Assembly (NCBI GenBank): GCA_002070955.1
Contig: MWEK01000014.1
Coordinates: forward strand, 52,872-116,871
Source: Planctomycetes bacterium ADurb.Bin069
GTDB lineage: Bacteria > Planctomycetota > UBA8108 > UBA8890 > UBA8898
Reading direction: 5' to 3'
DNA: 64,000 nucleotides
Below are positions 7,976 through 17,405 of this stretch, one piece after another (positions within the stretch are counted from its first letter, which is position 1; every line of letters starts with the position of its first letter). The translations under genes and the position numbers were made by a program. The notes beneath the pieces were generated by a model, which had not been told where the DNA came from, made no database searches, and saw only the letters and a list, made by a program, of their open reading frames with translations.

Positions 7976-9235
7976 ATGGCGCGTCTTGTGCTTCGTCCAA
8001 CGGTCGGCTTCACGCTGGTCGGGTTCATGTTCGCGGCGGCCGCCGCGCTCCACTCCGCGGCGGCGGGCGATTGGCCCCAGTGGCGCGGAGCCGGCCGCGA
8101 CGGCGTTTCCACGGAAAAAGGTCTGCTCGCCGCGTGGCCCGCGGGCGGACCGAAGTTCCTGTGGAAAACCACCGGACTGGGCAAAGGCTTCGGTTCCGTG
8201 TCGGTGCGGGGCGATCGGATCTACACCACGGGGGAGGGAGCCGAGCACAGCCGCGTGCTGGCGCTGAACGTCGCCAACGGCAACATCCTCTGGACCTCGC
8301 CGCCTCTGGGCAAGAAAGGCGGTGATCCCGTCGGGCCGCAGGCGTCGCCGGCGGTGGACGAGCAAGGCGTCTACGTCCTCAGCCAGTTCGGGGACGTGGT
8401 CTGTTTCGAGGCGGCGACCGGCAAGGAGCGTTGGCGCCGGAGCCTTGTCAAGGATTTCGGCGGGACCGCGCCCAGTTGGGAGTATTCGGAGTCCCTGCTC
8501 CTGGACGGGGACAAGATCGTCTGCACGCCGGGCGGGGGGCGCGGAGCGGTGGTGGCGTTGAACAAACACGACGGCCGGACGCTTTGGCAATCGAAGGACT
8601 TCAAGGACCCGGCGCATCACTCATCGCTGATCGCGGCGACCATCGACGGCGTGCGGCAATACATCCAACTCACCGCTCAAAGCGTGGCCGGCGTGGACGC
8701 CCGCACCGGCGCCCTGCTGTGGCGGGCGCCGCGCCACGGCGACACCGCGGTGGTGCCCACGCCCATCTATGCGGATCACCACGTCTATGTGACCTCCGGC
8801 TACAACAACGGCTGCAATCTGTTCGCGGTGCGCAAGACGGGGAACCGATTCACGGTAAAGCAGGTTTATGCCAAGGACCGGATCTCCAACCACCACGGCG
8901 GCGTCGTCAAGGTGGGCGGCTATGTTTACGGACATTGCAACTCGGGCCGCTGGATCTGCCAGGAGTTCCTGACCGGGCGGATCGTCTGGGAGCACAAAGG
9001 CGTGGGCAAGGGCTCCGTCGTTTACGCCGACGGCCATCTGTACTGCCGCGGCGAAGACCGCAAAGGCACCGTGGCCTTGGTGGCGGCCACGCCCGAAGGC
9101 TACGTCGAGAAAGGTCGGTTCGATCAGCCGGATCGAAGCCGGGAGCAAGCCTGGGCGCATCCCGTGGTGGCCGGCGGCCGGCTTTACTTGCGCGACCAGG
9201 ATATCCTCCTCTGCTACGACGTGCGCGCGCGGTGA
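7976..9235 (+). CDS. Secreted PQQ-like beta-propeller protein
   Basis: 419 residues. A signal peptide (to about residue 36, ...LHSAAAG) is followed by DWPQWRGAGRDGVS, a hallmark of planctomycete PQQ-binding-like propeller proteins. Repeated blade motifs follow (GDRIYTTGE, NGNILWTSPP, ATGKERWRRS, DGRTLWQS, TGALLWRAP, TGRIVWEHKG), as in the pyrrolo-quinoline quinone repeat superfamily. No dehydrogenase active-site calcium/Cys pair can be assigned, so it may be a scaffold or sugar/alcohol-binding propeller rather than a quinoprotein enzyme. It is monocistronic with its own promoter, and the next gene also has one. Confidence 0.85.
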   Translation: MARLVLRPTVGFTLVGFMFAAAAALHSAAAGDWPQWRGAGRDGVSTEKGLLAAWPAGGPKFLWKTTGLGKGFGSVSVRGDRIYTTGEGAEHSRVLALNVANGNILWTSPPLGKKGGDPVGPQASPAVDEQGVYVLSQFGDVVCFEAATGKERWRRSLVKDFGGTAPSWEYSESLLLDGDKIVCTPGGGRGAVVALNKHDGRTLWQSKDFKDPAHHSSLIAATIDGVRQYIQLTAQSVAGVDARTGALLWRAPRHGDTAVVPTPIYADHHVYVTSGYNNGCNLFAVRKTGNRFTVKQVYAKDRISNHHGGVVKVGGYVYGHCNSGRWICQEFLTGRIVWEHKGVGKGSVVYADGHLYCRGEDRKGTVALVAATPEGYVEKGRFDQPDRSREQAWAHPVVAGGRLYLRDQDILLCYDVRAR

Positions 9236-9289
9236 AGGAGCCCACCGCGCGAGCCCTTCCCGGCCGCGCGCGCGGCGTGCCGGGGGCGA

Positions 9290-9318
9290 TTGACGGTTTC
9301 CGGCCGGCCAGTTAGCAT
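9290..9318 (+). promoter_or_regulatory. Promoter of the tricorn-like protease gene
   Basis: TTGACG, 17-base spacer, TAGCAT. It implies a leader of about 155 bases before the ATG at 9481, containing nothing I can identify. Confidence 0.6.
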
Positions 9319-9480
9319 CCTCAGAGAGGAAGAAGCGAACGGGAGCTCCCTGCGTCCCTCAAAAACCGGCCCGGGAGGAGCTCCACGAGGCCCGGCCGGA
9401 GTCGATTGTCCCGTTCCGCCGCGATAGACCGGCGCGGGACGATGCGCGCCGAATTTGGTCCTGATTGACGAGGAATCGAC

Positions 9481-12400
9481 ATGAGAGGCATGACAACCCT
9501 GGGCCTAATGGGTTTGCTGAGCTTCGTTCCGGCTTTCGGGGAAACGGAGGCGCGCCTGCTGCGTTTCCCGGCGATTTACGAGGACCAACTGGTTTTCACC
9601 TACGCCGGAGACCTCTATAGCGTCAGCGCCCGGGGCGGGACCGCGCGCAAACTCACGAACGACGCGGGTTTCGAGATGTTCGCCCGGTTCTCCCCCGACG
9701 GCAAACTCATTGCCTTTACCGGCCAATACGATGGCAACACGGAAGTCTACGTGATGCCCGCCACAGGCGGCGTGCCCCGGCGGCTTACCTATACGGCCAC
9801 GCTCGACCGTGATGATGTCGCCGATCGGATGGGGCCGAATAACATCGTGATGGCGTGGACCCCGGACGGCAAACGCGTCATCTTCCGGTCGCGGATGCGC
9901 TCCTTCAATGCCTTTATCGGGCGGTTGTATTCCGTGGCGCTCACCGGCGGCCTCCCCGAGGAACTGCCCCTGCCGCGGGCCGGTTTCTGTTCCTTCTCGC
10001 CCGACGGCGGCAAGCTGGCCTACAACCGCGTTTTCCGCGAGTTTCGCACGTGGAAACGTTATCGCGGCGGCATGGCCGACGACGTCTGGGTCTACGACTT
10101 CGCGGCCAAGACCACCGAGAACATCACGAACAACAGCGCCCAGGACATTATGCCGATGTGGAGCGGCGACCGGATTTTCTTCCTCTCGGATCGGGGCGCC
10201 GACAAGCGCATGAACCTGTTCGCCTACGACACCCGCTCGAAAGAGACGCGGCAACTTACGGATTTCTCCCAGTTCGATGTGAAGTTCCCCTCCTTGGGCA
10301 AGGATGCCGTCGTGTTCGAAAACGGCGGCTATATCTACCGCTACGACATTTCGGCCGGACTCTGCGCCAAGGTGGACATCCGCATCGACGATGATCTCCG
10401 GGGCGGCCGCGGCGGGCTGGTCGGCGTGGCCGACAAGGTGACGAACTTCGAGATTTCCCCGGACGGCAAGCGCGCCTTGTTCGGCGCGCGGGGCGATGTG
10501 TTTACGGTTCCCGCCAAGCGCGGCATCGTCCGCAATCTGACCGCCTCGCCCGGCGTTCACGAGCGCAACGCCAAATGGTCGCCCGACGGCCAATGGATCG
10601 CCTACATCTCAGATGTCTCCGGCGAGGACGAGATCTGGGTGGCGCCGCAAGCCGGCGGCGGACCCGCGCGGCAGGTCACCAAGGGCGAAGCGGTCTACAA
10701 ATACCGGATCGCGTGGTCGCCCGACAGCCGCAAAATTATCTGGGCCGACAAAGCTCTGCGGCTGCGCTTCGTCAACGTCGAAACCGGCGTGATCACCGAG
10801 GTTTGCCAGGGCGAGAAGTGGGAGTTCAGCCAGTACGCCTGGTCGCCGGACAGTCAGTGGATCGTGTATGCCAAGCCCGAGGCGGAGTGCCTGAGCAGGA
10901 TTCACCTCTATTCGCTCAAGGACCGGACCACGCACGAGCTGACCGACGGCTGGTACGATTCGTCGAATCCCGTTTTCAGCTCGGACGGCCGTTTCGTCTT
11001 CTTCGTCTCCGACCGGGATTTCGATCCGATCTACAGCCGGACCGAGTGGAATCACGCCTATCGGGACATGGCGCGCATTTACCTGATCACCCTGGCCAAG
11101 GAGACGGAATCTCCCTTCAAGCCTCGAAGCGATGAAGTGGAGGTGAAGGCCGCCGGGGACAAGCAGGCGGAAGCGGCGGCGAAGCAAGGGGAAGCGAAAA
11201 AGGACCCGGAGCGGCCCGAGCCCATCAAGGTCGACCTGGAGGGCATCAAGGATCGCATCGCCGTGCTGCCCATCGCGGTATCGTCCTACCGCCAGCTCGG
11301 CTCGGCCGGCGATCTGATTTACTACATCCGCGACGGCTACAAGGAAGGCAAGCCGCAATTGCGCCTGTACGATCTCAAGGAGCGGGAAGAGACCGAACTC
11401 GGGCGGGTCGACGGCTTCGAAATCTCCGCCGACGGGAAGAAGATGCTGGTGGCGGCGGGAGGCCGATACGCCATCATCGATCTGCCCAAGAGCAGGATCG
11501 AGCTGAAGGACACCCTCGATCTTTCGGGCCTGGAGGTGGATCTCGACAAGCGGGCCGAATGGCGGCAGATTTTCCACGAGTGCTGGCGGCAGATGCGGGA
11601 TTTCTTCTATGTCCCGAACCTGCACGGCGTGGACTGGGAGGCCGTGCGGGCGCGCTACGAGCCCCTGGTGGCCCATGTCAATCACCGCGCCGACCTGACC
11701 TATGTCCTCGGCGAGATGATCGGCGAGTTGAATGCGGGACACACCTACGTCGGCGGCGGCGAGAGCCCCGCCCCCGGACGCATCCCCCTCGGCCTGCTCG
11801 GGGCGGAACTCGTCCGCGATGCCGAGACCGGCTACTGCCGCATCGCTCGAATTCTGCGGGGCGAGAACTGGGCGCGGAGCAGCCGCTCGCCCCTGACGGA
11901 GATCGGCGTCGAAGTGAGGGAGGGCGATTATATCCTCGCCATCGACGGCCGCTCCACCGCCGAGGTGGAGAACCCCTATGAACTGCTGGTCAACAAGGCG
12001 GACAAGCAGGTGGCGCTGAAGGTCAATTCCAAGCCGGAGCTGGAGGGCAGCCGCGACACCATCGTCATGCCGGCGGCCAGCGAGGAGAATCTGTATTATT
12101 ACGCTTGGGTTCGGGGCAATATCGAGAAGGTGGCGAAGGCCACCGGCGGCAAGGTCGGCTACCTGCACGTGCCCGACATGGGAGCGCCGGGCTTGAACGA
12201 GTTCGTCAAGCACTTCTATCCGCAGATTCGCAAGAAGGCCTTGATCATCGACGTGCGCGGCAACGGCGGCGGCAACGTCTCGCCCATGCTGATCGAGCGG
12301 CTCCGGCGGGAGATCGTGATGATCGACTTCGCGCGCAACACCATCCCCGCGCCGGACCCCGAGGAAATGATCTACGGACCCATGGTCTGCCTGGCGGATG

Positions 12401-12750
12401 AATTCTCCGCCTCCGACGGCGATCTGTTCACCTACCGCTTCAAGCGGCACAAGCTCGGCAAGGTCATCGGCAAGCGCACCTGGGGCGGCGTGATCGGCAT
12501 CCGCGGCACTCTGCCCCTCCTGGACGGCGGCTACCTGAACAAGCCCGAGTTCTCCCGCTACAGCGTCGACGGCAAGAGCTGGATCATCGAGGGTGAGGGC
12601 GTCGAGCCGGACATCGTGGTCGACAACGACCCCGCCCAGGAATACGCCGGCGTGGACCAGCAGCTCGACAAGGCGATCGAGGTGATTCTCGAGGAGCTCA
12701 AGACCAAGGAGAAGACCATCCCGCCCTTGCCGCCCTACCCGGTCAAGTGA
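9481..12750 (+). CDS. Secreted tricorn-type protease (peptidase S41 family)
   Basis: 1,089 residues, close to archaeal tricorn protease in length. Residues 1-20 look like a signal peptide, so the enzyme probably acts outside the cytoplasm. The N-terminal half is a pair of TolB/DPP4-like propellers (FSPDGKLIAFTG, WSPDGQWIAYIS, WSPDSRKIIW, WSPDSQWIVYA). A charged linker rich in Lys/Glu/Ala lies near 550-580. A core domain with NAGHTYV (catalytic His candidate, about residue 757), a PDZ-like segment (VREGDYILAIDGRS) and the S41 core (LIIDVRGNGGG) follow. The nucleophile region DEFSASDGD is at about residues 973-981. Tricorn enzymes degrade oligopeptides. It is probably single in its transcript. 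Confidence 0.92.
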   Translation: MRGMTTLGLMGLLSFVPAFGETEARLLRFPAIYEDQLVFTYAGDLYSVSARGGTARKLTNDAGFEMFARFSPDGKLIAFTGQYDGNTEVYVMPATGGVPRRLTYTATLDRDDVADRMGPNNIVMAWTPDGKRVIFRSRMRSFNAFIGRLYSVALTGGLPEELPLPRAGFCSFSPDGGKLAYNRVFREFRTWKRYRGGMADDVWVYDFAAKTTENITNNSAQDIMPMWSGDRIFFLSDRGADKRMNLFAYDTRSKETRQLTDFSQFDVKFPSLGKDAVVFENGGYIYRYDISAGLCAKVDIRIDDDLRGGRGGLVGVADKVTNFEISPDGKRALFGARGDVFTVPAKRGIVRNLTASPGVHERNAKWSPDGQWIAYISDVSGEDEIWVAPQAGGGPARQVTKGEAVYKYRIAWSPDSRKIIWADKALRLRFVNVETGVITEVCQGEKWEFSQYAWSPDSQWIVYAKPEAECLSRIHLYSLKDRTTHELTDGWYDSSNPVFSSDGRFVFFVSDRDFDPIYSRTEWNHAYRDMARIYLITLAKETESPFKPRSDEVEVKAAGDKQAEAAAKQGEAKKDPERPEPIKVDLEGIKDRIAVLPIAVSSYRQLGSAGDLIYYIRDGYKEGKPQLRLYDLKEREETELGRVDGFEISADGKKMLVAAGGRYAIIDLPKSRIELKDTLDLSGLEVDLDKRAEWRQIFHECWRQMRDFFYVPNLHGVDWEAVRARYEPLVAHVNHRADLTYVLGEMIGELNAGHTYVGGGESPAPGRIPLGLLGAELVRDAETGYCRIARILRGENWARSSRSPLTEIGVEVREGDYILAIDGRSTAEVENPYELLVNKADKQVALKVNSKPELEGSRDTIVMPAASEENLYYYAWVRGNIEKVAKATGGKVGYLHVPDMGAPGLNEFVKHFYPQIRKKALIIDVRGNGGGNVSPMLIERLRREIVMIDFARNTIPAPDPEEMIYGPMVCLADEFSASDGDLFTYRFKRHKLGKVIGKRTWGGVIGIRGTLPLLDGGYLNKPEFSRYSVDGKSWIIEGEGVEPDIVVDNDPAQEYAGVDQQLDKAIEVILEELKTKEKTIPPLPPYPVK

Positions 12751-12938
12751 CGTTGCCGCGGTCTCGACCTCTCCGGCTCCGCGCGGCCCCCGCCGGCGGC
12801 GGCGGAACGGCCGTCTGGATTCCCGCGGGCGAAGCAACTAAGATGGACCAGCGCCGCCCCGCGATGGAATCCGAGCCGTGCGGAGGCGGGCGGCGGCCCT
12901 GACCGCGCGGGAACGATTTCAGGCCTAAGGAGGACGGG

Positions 12939-14435
12939 ATGAAACCCAAGGTCAACCGGCGTAAGTTTCTGGCGAGCGGAGGGCTCGCGGGGGCGGCGAT
13001 CGTGGCGCGCCACGTTCTGGGAGCCCCCGCGGTGCCGCCGAGCGACAAGACGACGCTCGCCCATATCGGCATGGGCACGCAGGGGTTCAACGAACTGGGC
13101 TATCTGCTGGGCGAGCCGAAGATCCGGATCGTCGCCGTGTGCGACCCCAACGAGGACAGCAACGATTACGTCGACTGGGGGAAGCACGGCGTTCGCGACC
13201 GCATCCGGGCCCTGCTGGGCGATCCCGCTTGGCGCGAGGGCGTCGCGGGGATTCCGGGAGGACGCGAGGTCGGCCGCCGGGTCGTCGACGCCTACTACGC
13301 GCGGGAGCGGGGCGGCGAGAAGCTCAAGGGGTGCGCGGCGTACGCCGATTTCCGCGAACTGCTGGAGAAGGAGAAAGATCTCGATGCCGTCAAGATCATG
13401 ACCCCCGACCACCTCCACGCGGCGATCTCGATCGCGGCTCTCAAGAAGGGGCTGCACGTCCTCGTCCACAAGCCTCTTGCGAACCGGCTTTACGAGGGCC
13501 GGCTCGTCATCGAGACCGCGCGCGCGCGCAACGTGAACACGCACTTCCTTCCCTACAACGGCGGCGAGCCCGTGCGCCTCGTTCAGCGTTGGATCGAGGG
13601 GGGCGCCATCGGGAGGCTGCGCGAAATCCACAACTGGTCCAACCGCCCCTTGTGGCCCCAGTGGCCGAGCGTCCCCGCCGACAGGCCGCCCATCCCCAAG
13701 GGCTTCGATTGGCAGCTCTGGCTGGGACCCTCCCTCGACCGCCCGTACCACCCCAACTACACCCATGCGGTGTTCCGGGGCTGGTACGAGTTCGGCGGCG
13801 GAGCGCTGGCGGACATGGGACACTACAGCCTGTGGTCCGTGTTCACCCTGTTCGAGCTTGGCGCGCCGGCTAGCGTCGAAGCCTGGTCGAGCCACGTGTG
13901 CACTATCGAGGACAGCGTCAGCCATCCGCTCAAGAACGATGTTTCGTTCCCCGCGGCCAACACCGTCCGCTACCGGTTTCCGGCGGCGGGAAACCGGGGC
14001 GCCGTCGATCTGTACTGGTACGACGGCGGCATGCGCCCGCCCATCCCCGAGGAGCTCGAAGCGGACGGCCGGGAGCTGCCGCCCGAGGGCCTGATGTTCG
14101 TGGGCGACGAAGGCAAGATTCTGGGAGGCTTCCTGGGCCAAGACGCGCGCATTATCCCGGAGAAGAAGATGCGCGCCTATCAGGAGAAGGCCGGCGCCGG
14201 GACCGGGCCCCGTCCCGCGCCGGGCGGTTCGTGGCTGGAGGCCTTCCGGGGCGGCCCGCCCTCGCCGGGCGATTTCCGCAACGCGGGGCCGATCACCGAG
14301 GCGGTGAACCTCGGCGCCGTCGCCATCCGCGCCGGCGGGAAGCTCGTCTACGACCACGAAGGCATGAGGATCACGAACCGGCCCGAGGTGAACCGGCTCT
14401 TCCATCGCGAGTACCGCGAGGGCTGGGCGCTCTGA
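12939..14435 (+). CDS. TAT-exported Gfo/Idh/MocA-family oxidoreductase
   Basis: 498 residues. The N-terminus has a twin-arginine signal (NRRKFLASGGLAGAA), so the folded, cofactor-loaded protein is probably exported. A Rossmann segment follows (IGMGTQGFNELGY ... IVAVCDP), then the catalytic-region lysine in HVLVHKPLANR near residue 180. The C-terminal alpha/beta domain carries the WLGPSLDRPYHPNYTHAVFRGWYEFGGGALADMGHY signature seen in many planctomycete and Bacteroidetes secreted members, here quoted in parts. Family members oxidise or act on sugars using NAD(P). The substrate is unknown. The ATG has AAGGAGG upstream. An AT-rich TAAGAT at 12839 may be its -10 but has no good -35. Confidence 0.9.
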   Translation: MKPKVNRRKFLASGGLAGAAIVARHVLGAPAVPPSDKTTLAHIGMGTQGFNELGYLLGEPKIRIVAVCDPNEDSNDYVDWGKHGVRDRIRALLGDPAWREGVAGIPGGREVGRRVVDAYYARERGGEKLKGCAAYADFRELLEKEKDLDAVKIMTPDHLHAAISIAALKKGLHVLVHKPLANRLYEGRLVIETARARNVNTHFLPYNGGEPVRLVQRWIEGGAIGRLREIHNWSNRPLWPQWPSVPADRPPIPKGFDWQLWLGPSLDRPYHPNYTHAVFRGWYEFGGGALADMGHYSLWSVFTLFELGAPASVEAWSSHVCTIEDSVSHPLKNDVSFPAANTVRYRFPAAGNRGAVDLYWYDGGMRPPIPEELEADGRELPPEGLMFVGDEGKILGGFLGQDARIIPEKKMRAYQEKAGAGTGPRPAPGGSWLEAFRGGPPSPGDFRNAGPITEAVNLGAVAIRAGGKLVYDHEGMRITNRPEVNRLFHREYREGWAL

Positions 14436-14471
14436 GCGCTCCGGAGCCGCGGACGCCCGCGGCGGAGTTCA

Positions 14472-14499
14472 CGGCGGGGCGGGAGCCGTCCCGCCGCCG
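14472..14499. terminator. GC-rich hairpin between convergent genes
   Basis: Arms CGGCGGGGCGGGA and TCCCGCCGCCG around the loop GCCG, with a two-base bulge, between the ends of the oxidoreductase and transglutaminase genes. There is no T-run, so the terminator role is only likely. Confidence 0.4.
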
Positions 14500-14536
14500 C
14501 GCGGCAGGCGATGCGCGCGCCGCCGCCGCCGGACGC

Positions 14537-15784
14537 TCAGGGGTCGGCCGGCGTCCAGCGCACCACTCTGACCGTGCGGTGGAGAAGGGCGAGGAGATCC
14601 AAGGGCTCCTGCCCCCGGGAAAGCAGAATGCAGTGCGCATCGACCGGGCCGCCCGAGGCGGGATCGATCTCGCGCCACCCGTCCAGCCTGACTTCGCACC
14701 ACGCGTGGGCGCGCAGGCCGTCGCCTTGCCAGAGAAGTCCGGCCACGCGGCGCGCCGGCGTGCCCCGCGCGCGGCACAGCGCCGCGAAAAGCTCCGCGCG
14801 CTCGCTGCAATCCCCGGCGCGCAGGGCGAGGATCGCCGCGGCGGACGGCGTCACGTCGAGGTTCTTGTCCGCGATGTTGGCGCCGATCCAAGCGGCGAAG
14901 GCTTCCATGGCCGCCGGGGGCGCCAGTCCGCTGGCGAGTTCGGCGGCGAGCGCCGCGATTTCCGGCGGCTCGGCGGGCGCGGCCGCCGGCGCCGCCGCGC
15001 ATGCGGCGGGCAGCGTCTCGGCGCTGACCTCCAGCAGGATCTGCCCCTCCGCCCGTCCCGCGATCTTCTGGCGGGGCGACGCCGGCAGGCGCATGTCCGG
15101 GAGCGCGTAGACCGCCCGCGCGAGGGCGGCGGGCGGCGCCGCGGGCGTCGCCTCCGCGGCGCGGGTGGCGAGGGCGATCTCGGGCACGCGGCCGCGCGGC
15201 TCCTTGACGATGCGCAGCCCGGCAAAACTCCCCGAAAAGAGCTCGCCGTCCGCCAGGTACTCGCTGCGTTCGCCCTCCTCCTCGACGACGAAGGTGTCGG
15301 CAAGGACGCCGTCGACGAAACGCTTACCGCGTCCGACAAGCCGCGCGCGCCCGTCGGCGCTCCGCGCGCCGTCGGCGGGCCGGGCGCGCACGAAAAGGGC
15401 GGGGCCGAGGGCCGCCTCGAGGGTGAACTCGGGCAGGGCCGCCGCGGCGGTGCGTCCGTCCTTGGTGACGAGCAGGCGCTCGCCGTCGACCTCGGCCCGC
15501 CATTGGGCGGGGGCGCCCGCGAGGTTGCTCGCGTGCGTCATGCGGACGAGGCGGTGGGGCGGGCGCGCGTCGAAGGTTTTCTCCTCGCGGAAGCTCAGGT
15601 CCCGGCGCAGCCCTTCGATAGCCAGCACGGCGGCGAAGTCCGTGGTGAGGATATAGGCGTCGCCCCGCCGCGTCAGATCGAGAACGAGGCGGCCGACCTT
15701 GACGTCGCCGCGGTAGACGCCGTAGACGGACTCGCGGCACAAGTCCGGGCTCATGCCGAACAATACGAAGGCGAGGCACCACAC
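14537..15784 (-). CDS. Secreted transglutaminase-like protein
   Basis: 415 residues. The C-terminal third is a transglutaminase-like core. The catalytic triad can be read as Cys326 (GDCSE), His360 (RAHAWCEV) and Asp374 (EIDPASGG), with normal spacing. The first 200 residues are beta-rich and resemble the substrate-facing domain found before such cores in planctomycete and proteobacterial proteins, without a sure name. A short hydrophobic N-terminus (WCLAFVLFGMS) may be a signal sequence. The start is a GTG with AAGGAG nine bases upstream. Bacterial members are usually peptidases or amidases acting in the envelope. No substrate is indicated. Confidence 0.8.
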   Translation of the reverse strand: MWCLAFVLFGMSPDLCRESVYGVYRGDVKVGRLVLDLTRRGDAYILTTDFAAVLAIEGLRRDLSFREEKTFDARPPHRLVRMTHASNLAGAPAQWRAEVDGERLLVTKDGRTAAAALPEFTLEAALGPALFVRARPADGARSADGRARLVGRGKRFVDGVLADTFVVEEEGERSEYLADGELFSGSFAGLRIVKEPRGRVPEIALATRAAEATPAAPPAALARAVYALPDMRLPASPRQKIAGRAEGQILLEVSAETLPAACAAAPAAAPAEPPEIAALAAELASGLAPPAAMEAFAAWIGANIADKNLDVTPSAAAILALRAGDCSERAELFAALCRARGTPARRVAGLLWQGDGLRAHAWCEVRLDGWREIDPASGGPVDAHCILLSRGQEPLDLLALLHRTVRVVRWTPADP

Positions 15785-15916
15785 GGACCGGGACTCCTTT
15801 TTCCTCGACCGGAGCGATACGGTCGATTCTACCGCGAACGCGCCGGCGTGTTGAGTGGGCGGTCGCGGCGCCCCCGCGCGCCTCGCGGCGGGAGCCCCCG
15901 AGCGGTGCTTCCGGGT

Positions 15917-17266
15917 TTATTTCTCGATGGCGATGACGATGACCGCCTCGTTGACGGTGATCGGCGCGCTTTCCTCGGCGGGAAGCTGCAAGAACCGGCC
16001 GAGGGACGTGGGAATTTGGGAGTACAGGAGCCGCGCGCGCACCGTGAGCTCGCCGGCGGCGGCATCCGTGGGGACGGCGATGGCGTAACGCTCGATCTTC
16101 GTTTCCCGCGGGCCGATGCGGTAATCGATGGCGGTGTTCTTCACGGTGTTCCACTGGCAGATCGTCATGCGGCCCTGGGGGTCGAAGAAGGGGCGCCGGA
16201 AGATGCGGCAGCCCTTCGGGACGTCGCCGTCCCGGGAGATGCCCTTGAAGTTCTCGATCTCCATGATGGCGCCCATGTCCTGGTAGGCGAGGATCGATCC
16301 GTCGGCGATGGTGTACTCCTCGCCGGGGAAGCCCTTGGGCTCGACGGGGATGACCCGCGCCGCGCCGTCCGGGCCCGCCGCCGTGACCTCGAGCCAAAGC
16401 ATGCGCTCCTCGGTGGAACCCGAGGGGATGTAGTGGCCGGTCTTTCCGTTGAAGAGCACGGCGCGCACGACGATGTCTTCGCCGGGCTCGGCCGTCGTCC
16501 TGTCGGCGTAAAGCGCCAGGTCCACCGAGCCGGCCAGCTTGCTCGGGGTGTGCGAGCCGTGGAAGGTGTGGCGCGCGACGCGCGGCCGCTCCTTGCCGCC
16601 TAGGGCCGCCTTGCCCGGCGCGTGGTACATGTGGCAGTCCTGGCAGCGGACGCCCTCCTTGGCGTAGGGCCCCGCCTTCCATTCGCGGTAGGTTTCCTTG
16701 ACCCAGGCGCCGTAAGGGCTCTGCTCGTCGTGACAGATGGCGCAGAGCTTGGGGCTGCCCAGGAACTCGGTCACCTTGATCCCGTGCCGGGACGACTTCG
16801 CATCGGGATAGCGTCCCGTCTTGCTCCCGTCGACCTCGGTGATGTAGCTGAAATTGAAGGGCTCCTCCTCCGTCGTCCCCGTGATGCTGTGGCACACGTC
16901 GCAGCTCACGCCCTCGTTGGCGCGCGTCCCCGCGGCGACCCGTTGCGGCGGAATGTCGCCCGTCAGGAAGGCGAGGGGCGAGTGGCAGCCGATGCAGCCG
17001 GCCTTGACCTCCGCGACCTTCGCGTCCTTGAGGGCGTGGGGCAGCGCGAGCTTGAAGTACTCCTGCTCGTCCCACGGATGGGTGTAGGCTTGCGCCATCA
17101 GGCTCTGGCGCCATTCCTGGACGATTTCCTTGTGGCAGGCGGTGCAGCGTTGGGGCGACTCGAAGTTGTCGTAGGTGAGCGCGGGCGTCTCGCCGGCCCC
17201 GAGCGGGGCAAACACGCCCGCGAAAACCATGGCGATGCCGCCGAGGAAACAGCGTGGGAATTGCAT
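15917..17266 (-). CDS. Secreted pentahaem c-type cytochrome
   Basis: 449 residues. Five CXXCH haem motifs are present: CTACH (about residue 41), CIGCH (91), CDVCH (122), CAICH (175) and CQDCH (208). A C-terminal half without haems follows and looks like a beta-sandwich. This matches the cytochrome c554-like multihaem family, which transfers electrons in the periplasm. The signal peptide is QFPRCFLGGIAMVFAGVFA. I prefer the ATG at 17266 (GGAG upstream) over an in-frame GTG at 17287 that lacks a ribosome site. The last residues show no anchor. No partner oxidoreductase is adjacent, so the electron donor and acceptor are unknown. Confidence 0.88.
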   Translation of the reverse strand: MQFPRCFLGGIAMVFAGVFAPLGAGETPALTYDNFESPQRCTACHKEIVQEWRQSLMAQAYTHPWDEQEYFKLALPHALKDAKVAEVKAGCIGCHSPLAFLTGDIPPQRVAAGTRANEGVSCDVCHSITGTTEEEPFNFSYITEVDGSKTGRYPDAKSSRHGIKVTEFLGSPKLCAICHDEQSPYGAWVKETYREWKAGPYAKEGVRCQDCHMYHAPGKAALGGKERPRVARHTFHGSHTPSKLAGSVDLALYADRTTAEPGEDIVVRAVLFNGKTGHYIPSGSTEERMLWLEVTAAGPDGAARVIPVEPKGFPGEEYTIADGSILAYQDMGAIMEIENFKGISRDGDVPKGCRIFRRPFFDPQGRMTICQWNTVKNTAIDYRIGPRETKIERYAIAVPTDAAAGELTVRARLLYSQIPTSLGRFLQLPAEESAPITVNEAVIVIAIEK

Positions 17267-17347
17267 GGCGCTTCTCCGTTTTCTCACGTTCCGGCGCGTG
17301 CCGGCGTATCTCCTGCCGGAACGACCCCGGCCGCCGAACCGCTAGGT

Positions 17348-17376
17348 AGTATGAAGAATCCGGAAAGCGGTGTCAA
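17348..17376 (-). promoter_or_regulatory. Promoter of the pentahaem cytochrome gene
   Basis: On the minus strand: TTGACA (perfect -35), 17-base spacer, CATACT, about 82 bases before the ATG at 17266. Confidence 0.7.
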
Positions 17377-17405
17377 TCGCGCCCGACGCTCCGCCGCGGG
17401 GCGTT

